This document shows, in pieces, positions 1 to 10,846 of a stretch of 64,000 nt of DNA. The notes beneath the pieces were generated by a model that searched no databases, was not told the origin of the DNA, and saw nothing but the letters and a program-made list of their open reading frames with translations. Source of the DNA: CAVVZJ01 sp963752755 (GTDB taxonomy: Bacteria > Planctomycetota > Planctomycetia > Isosphaerales > Isosphaeraceae); NCBI GenBank assembly GCA_963752755.1, contig CAVVZJ010000003.1:1-64000 (forward strand), read 5' to 3'. Made by a program: the position numbers and the translations under genes. The stretch's first letter is position 1. Each line of letters begins with the position of its first letter.

Positions 1-52
1 CGTTCGGCTATGCTGGATTGATCCATTGCCAGCGGCCAGGGGGGTCTACGCC

Positions 53-1310
53 ATGAGCGACCCGACAGATTTCCGCGAGCCGAATGACGGTTCGGGCACC
101 GATCCGGGCGGCGCGTTTGGGATCCCGGTGGCGTCGCGGGTGCGGAACCTGCCGCCGTACCTGTTCGGCAAGATCAACGAGCTGAAGTATCGGAAGCGCC
201 GGGCCGGCGATCGACGTGATCGACCTGGGCATGGGCAACCCGACCGACCCGCCCGAGCAGTGGATCATCGACAAGCTGTGCGAGGCGGTGCAGGACCCGA
301 GGAACCACCGCTACAGCGTGGCCACGGGGGTCTACAACCTGCGGCGCGAGGTCGCGAAGCGGTACGAGTCGCGGTTCGGCGTGACGCTCGACCCCGACCA
401 GGAGATCGTCGCGACGATCGGGTCGAAGGAGGGGTTCAGCCACATGTGCCTGGCCCTGCTGGGGCCGGGCGACACGGCCCTGGTCGCCGGCGCCGACCTT
501 CCCGATCCATGTGCACGCCGTCGCCCTGGCCGACGCCAACGTGATCACGCTGGACGTGCGCGACCCGCAGATGTTCCTCGCGAACGTCGCCCGGACCTGC
601 CAGAGGCTGCCCCGGCCGAAGGTGCTGATCCTGAACTTCCCCCACAACCCGACCGCGACGGTCGTCGAGCCGGCCTTCTTCGACGAGGTGGTGGCGCTGG
701 CCAAGCGGTTCGGGTTCTTCGTGATTCACGACTTCGCGTACGGCGACATCGGCTTCGACGGCTACGAGCCGCCGAGCTTCCTGGCGGCGAAGGGGGCGAT
801 GGACGTCGGCTGCGAGTTCACCACGATGTCGAAGGGGTACAACATGGCCGGCTGGCGGGTCGGGTTCGCGGCCGGCAACCGCGAGATGCGTTGCGGGCCT
901 CAAGACGATCAAGGGGTATTACGACTACGGGCTGTTCCAGGCGGTGCAGATCGCGGCGATCGTGGCCTTGCGGCATGGCGAGGAGGCGCGGCGGCGCAGG
1001 TGGCCGAATACCAGTCGCGGCGGGACGTGCTGGTCGAGGGCCTGAGCCGGCTGGGCTGGAACGTCGAGCCTCCGAAGGCGGGGATGTTCGTCTGGGCCCA
1101 GATTCCGGAGCCGTGGCGGAGCAGCTGGGCTCGATCGACTTCGCGATGAAGCTGCTGGAAGAGGCCGAGGTCGCCGTCAGCCCGGGGCGCGGGTTCGGCG
1201 AGGCTGGGGGAGGGTATCTGCGGCTGGCGGTGGTCGAGAACGAGCATCGGCTCCGCCAGGCGTCCCGGCAGATCGGTCGCTGCCTGAAGTCCGAGAAGGC
1301 GGGGGCGTAG
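53..1310 (+). pseudogene. alaC: Frameshifted copy of AlaC-type PLP aminotransferase
   Basis: This is the mirror copy of the intact gene at 20270-21529. It would encode a class I/II pyridoxal-phosphate aminotransferase that interconverts alanine/pyruvate with glutamate/2-oxoglutarate. The reading frame is broken by an extra base near 207, another near 490, and further indels near 893, 1000 and 1125. Between the breaks the protein is coherent but not identical to the right copy: for example EQWIIDKLCEAV against PEWVVDKLCEAA, and many V/I and K/R exchanges. The pattern looks like a diverged orthologue or allele rather than random error. The lysine loop MSKGYNMAGWR is kept. Confidence 0.85.
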
Positions 1311-1342
1311 GTGGGCGGAGGCTGCCCTCCCAAAGCGGTGGA

Positions 1343-2056
1343 TTACTGGCCGGGGACGGTGAGGGGCTGGCCGTTGTGCTCGGGTCCGAGCTGAAGGAGG
1401 AACGGGGCGGCGGCACGGCTCCAGGTGTCGGGTGTGGGGTAGCTGGAAGCCGAGTCGCCGAAGCAGGAGCGGAGCATCGCGGTGTCGATGACGCCGGGGT
1501 TGAGCGGGACGGCGGCGAGGCCGGTGGGGAGTTCCTCGGCGAGGGCGAGGGTCAGGCCCTCGATGGCCCACTTCGAAACCGCAGTCGGGGGCGACCTCGG
1601 CGGCGACGGAGCGGCCCCAGTAGGAGCTGAGGTTGACGATCACGCCCGAACCGCGGTCGATCATCGCGGGGGCGAAGTGGCGAATCACGTTGGCGACGCC
1701 CAGGATGTTGACCCGGACGACCTGCTCAAGCTGGTCGGCGGGCACGTCCCAGAGGGGGGCGTTGGGGTTGATGAACGGCGTTGTTGACCAGCAGGTCGGG
1801 CGGTCCGAGCCGTTCGAGGAGGCGGCGGGACCAGGAGGCGACCTGGTCGTCGTCGGCCACGTCCACGCGGGCGAAGTCGTGCGGGCCGCCGGGAAGCGTC
1901 GCGAGCGACTGCAGGTCGTCGATCGAGCGGGCCGCAGCCGGCGACGCGGTGTCCCATCTCGGCGAACCGTCTGGCCAGGGCACGGCCGAGCCCGCGGGTG
2001 ACGCCGGTGAGGAGGATCAGGCGGGGGGCGTTCGGGGATGGGGATGGGTTCAGCAT
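1343..2056 (-). pseudogene. Frameshifted copy of SDR oxidoreductase
   Basis: Mirror copy of the intact short-chain dehydrogenase/reductase at 19524-20237. The start and stop positions correspond, and most of the protein is recognisable in pieces, including the Rossmann glycine motif TGVTRGLG. The frame is lost near 1570-1600, where the region of the catalytic tyrosine is scrambled, and again near 1780 and 1940. Outside these spots the residues are nearly the same as in the right copy. As written it would not give a working enzyme. Confidence 0.85.
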
Positions 2057-2204
2057 GGGTTGGGGCTCCGATCGGGGCGTTCGCTTCGGGCGGTCTGACG
2101 GACCAACGTAACCGCAAGAGCCGGCGTGATGGAATACGGCCGATGGGCGAGATAAGGTGGGCAGGAGTGGTCCGGGCCGGTCGGGGAACTTGAGTGAGAA
2201 TTCC

Positions 2205-5200
2205 ATGATGTCGGCATGCTTGCGGAACCTGGTGGCGGGGATCTCCGGGATGTTCGTCGCGGCGTTCGCCGGCCTGGCGACGGCCGGCGAGACGACGGGG
2301 CTGGAGGTGGCGGAGGGTTCGCGGTCACGGAGATTCGGGTCTGGAGGTGGCGAACGACATCATCCGGATGACGGTCGACCCGAAGGGCCGGATCGTCGTC
2401 TCGGGGCGGTTACATTGGCATCCTTGCGGACGATGATGGCGAGGCCGGGCTGATCGGGCGGTCCCGTTTGCCGACGAGCCGAAAGACGGCACAATGGGCC
2501 TGCTCTGGAAAGGCGACACGCTCCCCTTCACGGGGGGGCGGGTGCGTCGGCTGCGCAACACCGATGGGGACGACCGGCGGACGGGCCGTCGGAGTCGTCC
2601 GCAAGGTGAAGACGGGCGGTGAGCACGATGGACCAGATCCGTCGCGGGGCGGACGGGTCGCTATACCTGATCTGCGGCAACTTCACCGGGGTCGATGAAT
2701 CGTGGGCGAGCCTGGCCAGCTCGCCGATCCGGGAGCCGGTGGCGGGCTGCCTCATCCGGTTCGGGCCGGATTCCCCGGATCGGAGATCGTGGCGGACGGG
2801 TTCCGGAATGCCTACGATTTCGATTTCAACGAGAATGGCGAGGTTTTCACGTATGACTCGGACAACGAGCGCTGCGTGTCCTTGCCGTGGTACGAGCCGA
2901 CGCGGTTTTACCAGGTGATCCGGGGGGACATCAGGCTGGCGGGCGCCGCAGGTGATGGAGACGGGCCGGTTGCCGCCGGACTGGCCGGACGTGGTCGCGC
3001 CGCTGGCGACGCTGGGAGGGGATCGCCGACGGGGGTGGTCTGCTACCGGCATTCGCGGTCCCGGAGGAATACCGGGGCGGGTTCTTGGCGCTCGACTGGA
3101 CGTTCGGGAGGGTGATGTTCGTGAAGTTGACGCCGCGCGGATCGACGTACCGGGCGGAGGTACGGCCGTTCCTGAGGGCGGTGGGGGACGAGGGGTTCGC
3201 GCCGTCGGATGCGGTCGTGCATCCGGAGACGGGCGACCTGTTCGTGGCAATCGGCGGGCGGGGGACGCGGGGGGCGGTGTATCGGGTGCGGTATGTCGGC
3301 GGGGACGGGTCGCGGAAGCTGCCAGTGAGGAGGCGGTCGCTCGACTTCGATCGGGACTGGTTGACGCGGGCGGTCGACGGTGACGACCGGGACCGGTTGG
3401 GAGGCGCTGGTGAACATCCGACGGTATCGCGATCGGTTCGAAGCTGAGGATGTCGCGCGGGTGGTCGAGAGCCACTGGCAAGGGCGGGATCTCGGGCTGA
3501 GGCGGGCGTCGGCGGCCTTGATCGCGACGCTGGGGCCGGAGGCGCGGGGCGTGCTGGAGTCGAAGGCGGCCGAGCCGAGGGCGAGGACGACGCTGGCACT
3601 CGGGATCGTGGGGGACGAGCCGGCGCGGGCGGTCGGCCTGGTGGAGTCGGTGTTGAGGGACGAGGAGGGGGACGGGGAAACGCGGCTGGCGGCGGTCCGT
3701 GTTGTGGAGCTGGCCCTCGGCGGGATCGGGGAGAAGCGGTGGAAGGGGGACGTCTGGGAAGGGTACAGCCCGCGCGAGCGAGAGAGGCTGGACGGGCAAA
3801 CAACGAAAAACTTGCTCACATTAATGCGCAACCTGGTGTTACGAACGTCGCGAGGGGCCGTCGATCGGGAGGCGACACGGACGCTGGCGATGCTGGAGGA
3901 TGGGGACGGGGCGGCCTTGCGGTCGGTGGTCGGGCGGCTGGGGGAGGGGTCGGACCCGCGGGACGATCTGCACCACCTGATCGTGGCCTCGCGATTGAGG
4001 GGGTCGCGGACGGCGGAGGTCCGGAAGGCGATCGCGCGGGGCTTGCTGGTCGTGCAACGCAAGTTGCGAGCGAGGCGGGCCCGGATCGATCGGAACTGGC
4101 CGTTGCGGGTGGCAGAGCTGGCGGGGCATCTGGTGGAGAGGGACCCGAAGTTGAACGAGGCGCTGATTGCGGACCCGGAGTTCGGCGACCCGGAGCATGT
4201 CGTGTTCGTCGGGACGGCGGGTTTCGATCGGCGTCGGGCGGCGGAGCGGTTCCTGGAGCGGGCGGAGGGGGACGAGGGGTTCGCGTGGTCGCCGGCCTTG
4301 ATCACGTTGCTGGGGGAGTTGCCCGAGGAGCGGGCGTTCCCGGTGCTCCGGCAGCTCTGGGGGCCGAGCGACCGGAACGAGGCGATCCTGCCGATCCTGG
4401 CGAGGCATCCGGAGGCGGAGGACCGGGCGCGGTTCGTCGCGGGGCTGGCGACCTTGCCGGCGGATCGCGTCGGTGTGGCCCTGGCAGCCCTCGAAACGCT
4501 ACCGGCGGAGGACCCGGAGGAGCTGGTGAACCTGGTCCGCCTGCTGGCGAGGCTGCGGGACCTACCGAGGAGCGAGGCGCTCCGGGAGAAGGTCGCCGGG
4601 CGATTGCGACGGCTGACCGGGGCGGAACTGGCGGGGGTGGAGGCGAAGGACTGGGTCGAATGGCTGGCCGGGGCGCGGCCGGAGCTGGCGGAGAGGGTGA
4701 GGAATCCGGATGGGGTCGACCTGGCGGCGTGGGCGCAGCGGCGGGAGCGGATCGGCTGGGAGGGGGGCGACCCGGAGCGGGGCGAGGCGGTTTTCGGCAA
4801 GGCGTCGTGCGCATCGTGCCACTCGGGGGGGACGGGTGTCGGGCCGGACTTGCGGGGGGTCGGCGGGCGGTTCGGGAGGAATGACCTGCTGGCGGCAATC
4901 CTCCAGCCGAGCCGGGAAGTGCCGGAGCGGTATCGGTCCACGCTCGTCGCCACGCAGGACGGGCAAGTTTATCAGGGAGTGATTATTTATGAAGCGGCCG
5001 ACGGGATCATCCTCCAGACGGGGGCGGCCTCGACGGTGCGGATTGGGGCGGACGCGATCGCGGAGCAGCGGGCGTCGGACGTCTCGCTGATGCCAGCGGG
5101 CCTGCTGGATGGCCTGTCGGATGCGGAGGTCGCGGACCTCTTCGCGTATTTGAAGGGGTTGGGGAGGACCGACGCCTTGCCCGGCGCGGCCGATCCGGTT

Positions 5201-5206
5201 AAGTGA
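2205..5206 (+). CDS. PVC-type heme-binding cytochrome, left copy (frameshifted N-terminus)
   Basis: Mirror copy of 16359-19375. The N-terminal third (signal peptide and glucose/sorbosone-dehydrogenase-like propeller) carries many indels between 2300 and 3400, so it is split over several frames. From about 3380 the frame is open for some 600 residues and is almost identical to the right copy. It ends with the cytochrome c motif CASCH near 4807-4821 and the C-terminal DLFAYLKGLG helix typical of the PVC-type domain. The family is exported and is thought to couple carbohydrate oxidation to c-type heme. The gene runs toward the SMP-30 gene, whose start is 66 bases downstream. Confidence 0.85.
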
Positions 5207-5272
5207 GTGCGATGGGGTGTGCGTCGCACGCCGTTTTGCCTCGTGTTTTGAGACCACAAGGATCGACCGACC

Positions 5273-6310
5273 ATGAGACGCCTGATTTGCTGGAGCCTCC
5301 TGCTGGTCGCCGGGACCCTGCCTCTCCTCGCCTCACGAACGCCGGCCTCGGCGCAGGAGTCGGGCTATCCGACGCTCGGGACGATCGAGCGGCTGGACCC
5401 GAGGTTTGATGCGATCGTCCCGAAGGACGCGCGGGTGGAGCGGATCGCGGAGGGGTTTGACTGGGCGGAGGGGCCGGTCTGGGTCAATGAGGACGGCGGC
5501 TACCTGCTCTTCTCGGATATCCCGCCGAATACGGTCAATCGCTGGGACGAGAAGCATGGCATCCGGATCTTCCTGCGTCCGAGCGGTTACACCGGCAAGA
5601 CGCCTCGCGGTGGCGAGCCGGGGTCGAACGGCCTGATGCTCGACCCGAAGGGGCGGCTCGTTTTGATGCAGCACGGCGACCGTCGCGTGGCGCACTGGGA
5701 AGGGGTGACGTTCGTGCCGCTGGCGGAGCGGTTCGAGGGCCAGCGGTTCAATAGCCCGAACGATGGGACGTTCGACTCGAAGGGGAATCTCTACTTCACC
5801 GACCCGCCGTACGGGCTGGAAAAGAACATCGACGACCCGGCCAAGGAGCTGTCGTTCCAGGGGGTCTATCGGCTCACGCCGGACGGCAAGCTGACCTTGC
5901 TGACGAAGGCGATGAGCCGGCCGAACGGGATCGCGCTGTCGCCGGACGAGAAGACGCTGTATGTCGCGAATTCGGACCCCGAGCGGGCCATCTGGATGGC
6001 GTTTCCGCTGAAGGAGGACGGGACGCTGGGCCAGGGGCGAGTCTTCTTCGATGCGACGAAGTGGGTCGGCGCGGAGAAGAAGGGGTTGCCGGATGGGATG
6101 AAGGTGGACCAGGCGGGCAACCTGTTCGCGACCGGGCCGGGTGGGGTCCACGTCTTCGCCCCCGACGGCACGCATCTCGGCACCTTCGCCACGGGCGAGG
6201 CGACCGCGAATTGCGGGTTCGGCGAGGATGGATCGACGCTGTTCATCACCGCGGATATGTATGTGGGCCGGGTGAAGCTGAAGACGAAGGGGAAGGGATT
6301 CGGGGAGTGA
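5273..6310 (+). CDS. SMP-30/gluconolactonase-like secreted lactonase (left copy)
   Basis: An intact 345-residue protein with a signal peptide (hydrophobic residues 5-20, ending near ASAQ) followed by a six-bladed propeller of SMP-30/gluconolaconase/LRE type. Typical motifs are PNGIALSPDEKTLYVANSD around residue 220 and SNGLMLDPKGRLVL around residue 120. The family hydrolyses sugar lactones in the periplasm with a bound divalent metal. It differs from the right copy (15255-16292) at only two amino acids (H/R near residue 142 and A/E near residue 264). It lies downstream of the PVC cytochrome in the same direction, and the pair may act together in sugar oxidation. That link is inference. Confidence 0.9.
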   Translation: MRRLICWSLLLVAGTLPLLASRTPASAQESGYPTLGTIERLDPRFDAIVPKDARVERIAEGFDWAEGPVWVNEDGGYLLFSDIPPNTVNRWDEKHGIRIFLRPSGYTGKTPRGGEPGSNGLMLDPKGRLVLMQHGDRRVAHWEGVTFVPLAERFEGQRFNSPNDGTFDSKGNLYFTDPPYGLEKNIDDPAKELSFQGVYRLTPDGKLTLLTKAMSRPNGIALSPDEKTLYVANSDPERAIWMAFPLKEDGTLGQGRVFFDATKWVGAEKKGLPDGMKVDQAGNLFATGPGGVHVFAPDGTHLGTFATGEATANCGFGEDGSTLFITADMYVGRVKLKTKGKGFGE

Positions 6311-6322
6311 GCGGGGCGAGAA

Positions 6323-6355
6323 CCTCGGAGGGCGTGCGGCTCACGCCCTCCGAGG
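6323..6355. terminator. Hairpin between convergent genes (left copy)
   Basis: A perfect 14-bp stem CCTCGGAGGGCGTG with a 5-base loop and its complement sits just after the lactonase stop and just before the stop of the convergent hydrolase gene on the other strand. It can act as a two-way terminator. There is no T-run. The same hairpin is kept in the right arm. Confidence 0.7.
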
Positions 6356-6373
6356 ATGCGGAACGAGGGCGTT

Positions 6374-8435
6374 TCAGGGCGCCTCGGGATGATCCCCGCG
6401 GGGGCGGAGGTGCCAGGACTCGTCGAAGAAGTCGGCGTCGGCGATGCGGCCGGGGTGGCGGGAATCGGGGGGGGTGCGGAGGTCGATCACGGCCCAGTCG
6501 GGGAGCTTGGGGACCTGGCGGGCATTGTTCAGGTAGTCATATTCGCGGAAGGTGAAGGAGCTGTTGAGGACGACGTACCTGTCGGGGTTCAAGCGGGTTC
6601 GGGGAGATCAGGATGGGGGCGTGATCGTCGGCGGGAAAGGACTGAGTCGCCGGCCTGGATGGCGTCGGCTTGCCAGCGGATCGGCAGCTGGTCGGCGATC
6701 CGCTTGAGGACGGCGTTGCTCTGGGGGTCGCCCCAGAGGACGAGGTTCGCGGAGGCGATCTCGGCATCGGTGAGGGCGGTGTCGTCGTTCACGCGGGCCT
6801 CGCCGCGGAAGTGGCGGCGCCAGTGCTCGATGGCGCGGCGTCAGCTCGGCATCGACCCAGGCGCCGACCTTCGGGTGGGCGGGCTTGCCGGTCGGCCGGA
6901 CGAAGACGAAGGCGTCCATGAAGGCGTCGTCGATCGGCCCCTGTAGGCCGTGCCGCTTGCGGGGGCCGTCGGCGGGCGGCGGGTCCGACCTTCCAGGCGT
7001 CGCCGTCGCGGTGGAACGAGACGCGCCAGGAGCGGTCGGAGGCGGGCCGGGGACCCAGAGGTCGGAGCCGTCGTCGTCGGGCTGGGGGCTGCTGATCGAA
7101 ACCTTCGCCTCGCCGTCGGGGTCCAGGGGGCACCAGCCGGCGGGGAAGTCGATCGTCAGGGCGGCGACGTTCTCGGCGACGATCGCGACGAGGTGATCAC
7201 TCATGATCCGGGCCGCGACCCGGGCGCGGTTCCCAGTGCTCGATCGAGGGCGTCGATGGTGAGCCAGTTCATCCGGTTGTAGCGGAGCGTGTAGGTGGCG
7301 AAGCTGATCCGGTCGGGGAATCGCAGCCGGCCGCGTTCGGCGATGCTGTCGAGCCGGCGGGCGACCTCGGCGGCGGCGTCGGGGTGGTAGGCGTGCCTGG
7401 TGCCCGGGCCGATGATGTGGGTGAGGCGGATCGCCGTGCCTCTCGCATCGCCTCGGCCATCACGTCGGCGGCCTGCTTCTGGTTGTCGAGGTCGCCGCTG
7501 TAGGCGACGGTGGGGCACTGGCGGAGGTTGACGGCCCAGTCGGTGCAGTCGTAGAGGTGCCAGAGCTTCCTCTCGTACCAGGTCGGCTCGAGCGTTTCCT
7601 TCTGGAAGACGTCGAGGAACAGGGGGGTCTCGGAGAACCCGGCGCCGGGGTTGGCGGCGAACCAGCGGTCGGCGTAGTGGACGGCGAAGTGCCAGGCGGC
7701 GGCGCCGCCCATCGAGAAGCCGCGGACGGCGATGCGGTCGTCGTCGATCCGGTAGCGGTCGCGGACGGAGTCCAGCGCCTCGAAACGTCCGATCTCGCCA
7801 GCGAACTTGAAGGCGTTGCAGTAGCGACCGTAGGGGTGGAGCACGATCGTGTCGCCGGGGGTGAAGGTGCCGGGGCTGTGCGATCCGGTCGTGGAGGAAG
7901 TTGACCTCGCTGAGCGTCTCGCCGCGGCCGTGGAACCAGATGTCGAGCCGGTAGTGCGGCCGGACCCTCGGTGGAGTAGGAGTCGGGGACGACCAGGCCG
8001 TAGGGCTGGACCGAGCCGTCGATCTCGGGACGATAGCCGCGGACGACCAGCCCTGTCTGCGTGGTCCAGGGGGCGGAGCCGGCGAGGAGCTGATCGGCGC
8101 GCTCGGTGGCCCTCGGCGAGAAGGGCACGGGCCTTGCCGATCTCGGCGGGGGCGAAGAATTCGCCGTAGGTGAGGGCGTCGTGGACGGCCTTGTCGAAGA
8201 TCTCGACGTCGGGCCGGAGGGCCTCGGCCTGGGGAGCCTCCGACATGCTCAGGCGGTCGAGCTTGGCGCGGAGGGAGGCGAGACCTTGCTCCAGCTCGGC
8301 GCGGTCGGCCTCGGGGACCGCGATGCCTGCCCTGGGGATGCGGCGGACCTGGTCGGCGCGGTTGTCGGAGGGGCCGTCGGCCTGGGCGAGCGGGGTCAGG
8401 GCGAGGGCGAGCAGGAAGGCGAGGAAGGGGCGCAT
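6374..8435 (-). pseudogene. Frameshifted copy of alpha/beta-hydrolase (prolyl-oligopeptidase-like)
   Basis: Mirror copy of the gene at 13152-15191. It starts with a signal peptide (MRPFLAFLLALALTPLAQA) and contains the nucleophile elbow GFSMGG in an alpha/beta-hydrolase core, followed by a C-terminal domain of unknown role. At least four indels split the frame (near 8090, 7880, 7440 and in 6600-6850). In the open stretches it differs from the right copy by plausible substitutions, for example AAAWHFAVHYADRW against AAGWQFAVHDASRW. Both copies are broken in the N-terminal third, so the true sequence of that part is uncertain. Confidence 0.8.
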
Positions 8436-8719
8436 CGTCTGGGATTCCTCCGGCGAGTCGGCGACCGAGGAAGGATCGGAAAGGGAGGCCGGGAACGGGA
8501 TGATAACCGAGCGATCGGAGGAGTTCGAGTGGGCGGATCGGAAGTCCCGGACAATCCGCTCCGGGAGAGAGGGAGCCCGATGAGAAACCACGAAAGACAA
8601 GCACAACAACATTTAATCGTTTTCAGGAACGGGACCGGAGCGTGTCGATTCGGCGTGAGATCGTCTAACATGGGGCCGCGGAGTTGGGTCCCACGGTGTA
8701 TCCCCGACGGGAGGACGTG
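8436..8719. promoter_or_regulatory. Divergent intergenic region (left copy)
   Basis: About 280 bases separate the divergently read hydrolase and twin-arginine protein genes. Most of it is GC-rich, but bases 8587-8626 are unusually AT-rich and contain an AACATTTAATCG block that is identical in the right arm. It is the best candidate for promoters in both directions. No consensus -35/-10 pair could be assigned with confidence. Confidence 0.4.
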
Positions 8720-10085
8720 ATGTCGCACGAGAAGAAGCCATCCGATCACCTGCAACGCCGCGAGTTTCTGGGGCGAGTCGGCCGCGGGGCGGCCGGCGAC
8801 GGCGTGGCTGGCCGCGACGGGAAAGGCGATCGGCGTGCCGCAGGAACGTGCACGGATCAAGGTGGCGGCGATCGTCACCGAGTTCACGTATCGCAGTCAT
8901 GCGCACGTCATCATCGAGAACTTCCTCGGGCCTTATCTGTTCAATGGCAAGGTGATCGACCCGACGAAGGACTTCGAGATCGTGTCGCTGTACCTCGACC
9001 AGACTCCGAGGCGCGACATGGGGCGGGCGGTGGCGAAGGAGGCCGCGATCCCGATCTTCCCGACGATCGGCGAGGCGCTGACGCTCGGCGGCGACCGGCT
9101 GGCCGCCGACGCCGTGCTGGCGATCGGCGAGCACGGCGATTATCCGGTGAACGAGAAAGGGCAGCGCGAGTACCCGAGGAAGCGGTTCTTCGACGCGATC
9201 GTGGAAGTCTTCCGGAAGAGTGGGAAGACGGCGCCGGTGTTCAACGACAAGCACCTGTCGTATCGCTGGGACTGGGCGAAGGCGATGTACGACACGTCCA
9301 AGCAGATGGGCTTCGGCCTGATGGCGAGCAGCTCGGTGCCGCTGGCGGAGCGCAGGCCGCCGCTGGAGATCCCGCCGGGAACGACGCTCACCGAGGCGAT
9401 CTCGATCCACGGTGGCGGGGTGGAGTCGTACGATTTCCACGGGCTCGAAGTGCTCCAGGCGATGGTGGAGTCGCGGAAGGGCGGAGAGAAGGGTGTCGAG
9501 TCGGTGCAGTTCCTCAAGGGCGACGAAGTGTGGAACGCGGCGGAGCAGGGGGCCTGGTCGCCGAGTCTGGCCGACGCGGCGCTGGCGACCGAGCTGGGGT
9601 CGGACAAGCCACCGCTCCGGGAGCTGCTGAAGCAGCCATCGTTCCGGGGCCAGGCACCGCACGTGATCTTGCTGAAGTATCGCGACGGCCTGAAGGGGAC
9701 CGTGCTCCGCGCCGGGTCGAGCGGGACGCACTGGTATTTCGCGTGCCAGGCCGCCGGGCAGGAAAAGCCGCTGGCGACGAGTTTTTATGTGGGTCCGTGG
9801 GATAATCGGAATCTGTTCAAGGCACTCTCGCACGCGATCCAGTGGCACTTCCAGCACGGGCATCCGCCGTACCCGGTGGAGCGGACACTCCTGACGACCG
9901 GCGTCCTCGACGCGGCGATGGACTCGCGGCTCGCGGACGGCAAGGTGGTGGAGACGCCGCAGCTCGCGATCGCGTATGAGCCGGTGGATTACCGGGCCTT
10001 CCGCGAGATGGGAGCGTCCTGGAAAATCGTGCCCGAGGGGACGCCGGAGCCAGAGGGCTTGACCCGACTGGAAGAAACCAATTGA
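8720..10085 (+). CDS. Exported twin-arginine protein of unknown function (left, better copy)
   Basis: The ATG at 8720 is preceded by GGGAGGACGTG and opens a twin-arginine leader with RREFLGRVGRG at residues 14-24. One extra base near 8792 breaks the leader; a single frame then runs from about 8835 to the stop and encodes about 416 residues beginning near PQERARIKVAAIVTEF. The mature part is rich in conserved-looking motifs such as EHGDYPVNEKGQREYPRKRFFD and IHGGGVESYDFHG. I do not recognise a named domain. It resembles exported planctomycete proteins with an NAD-dehydrogenase-like N-terminal strand, but no function can be given. The copy in the right arm is far more damaged. Confidence 0.75.
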
Positions 10086-10190
10086 ACCGTTGATGGAACG
10101 TGAGGATCACGGGGAAGTAAGGTGGAGGGATCGGGCCGTCTCGACCCTCCACCCTCCAGCCCCCACGGGCTTTGAAGAAGGAGCGACGGG

Positions 10191-10846
10191 ATGGCGAATA
10201 CCGGACCCATTCCCGCGGCGACGGGGCAGGCCCATGACGTCTTGCGGGCCAGAGGAGGCAACCGCTGGATGCGATCTTCGAGCCGAGGAGCGTGGCCGTC
10301 GTCGGGGCTTCGGAGAAGGTGGGGAGCGTCGGGAGGACGCTGCTGTGGAACCTGCTGAGCAGCCCGTTCGGGGGCACGGTCTATCCGGTCAATCCGAACC
10401 GCTCGAACGTGCTGGGGGTGCGGGCGTACCGGGATGTGGGCGAGCTGCCCGAGGTTCCCGACCTGGCCGTGATCGCCACGCCAGCGACGACGGTGCCGGG
10501 GATCGTGGGCAAGTGCGCCGAGGTCGGGGTGAGGGGGGCGATCGTCATTTCGGCCGGTTTCAAGGAGATCGGTCCGGAAGGGGTGGAGCTGGAGCGTCGG
10601 GTTCTGGAGGAGGCGAGGCGGGGCCGGATGCGGGTCATCGGGCCCAACTGCCTGGGGGTGATGAACCCCTTGAACGGGCTCAACGCCACGTTCGCCGGCG
10701 CATGGCACGGCCAGGGAACGTGGGCCTGGTGAGCCAGAGCGGGGCGTTGCTCACGGCCATCCTCGACTGGAGCCTGCGGGCGAACGTCGGTTTCAGCCGG
10801 TTCGTCTCGATCGGGTCGATGCTCGATGTGAACTGGGGCGACCTGA
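10191..10846 (+). pseudogene. NDP-forming acyl-CoA synthetase-like gene truncated at the fold (left copy)
   Basis: The ATG at 10191 has AAGGAG seven bases upstream. After a frameshift near 10265 the protein reads as an N-terminal CoA-binding Rossmann domain: IFEPRSVAVVGASEKVGSVG, then VIGPNCLGVMNPLNGLNATF and VSQSGALLTAILDWS with a second frameshift near 10700. These are hallmarks of ADP-forming acetyl-CoA synthetase and Pat-type acyl-CoA synthetases. The last authentic residues are GSMLDVNWGDLI at about 10845. After that the sequence turns back into the reverse complement of the same gene. A full-length protein would be about 700-900 residues, so only the first 220 or so are present. Confidence 0.85.
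10767..10846. other. 80-nt unpaired loop at the centre of the inverted repeat
   Basis: These 80 bases occur once and continue the reading frame of the left acyl-CoA synthetase fragment through RANVGFSRFVSIGSMLDVNW. They lie between CCATCCTCGA (10757-10766) and its reverse complement TCGAGGATGG (10847-10856). The tetranucleotide TCGA is shared by both sides, as expected if a 3' end ending in ATCGA re-annealed to TCGA 80 bases upstream and was extended on its own strand. Confidence 0.85.

Larger units (their letters stand above)
1..10766. repeat. Left arm of giant inverted repeat
   Basis: The whole interval is the reverse complement of 10847-21582, gene for gene and in mirrored order. The first 90 bases match 21493-21582 essentially exactly. 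Net arm length differs by about 30 bases, so indels have accumulated. Identity is uneven: roughly 3.4-6.3 kb is almost identical to its partner, while about 0.1-1.1 kb and 6.4-8.6 kb show conservative amino-acid replacements plus frameshifts. No terminal short repeats or transposase accompany the arm. Whether the repeat continues to the left of base 1 cannot be seen. Confidence 0.95.

Noticed and set aside
3043..4953. 636-codon open frame on the minus strand opposite the left PVC cytochrome
   Set aside because: It is antisense to a coding region with recognised domains, is rich in R, S and P as expected from a GC-rich complement, and has no motif. The same shadow occurs in the right arm at 16612-18522.
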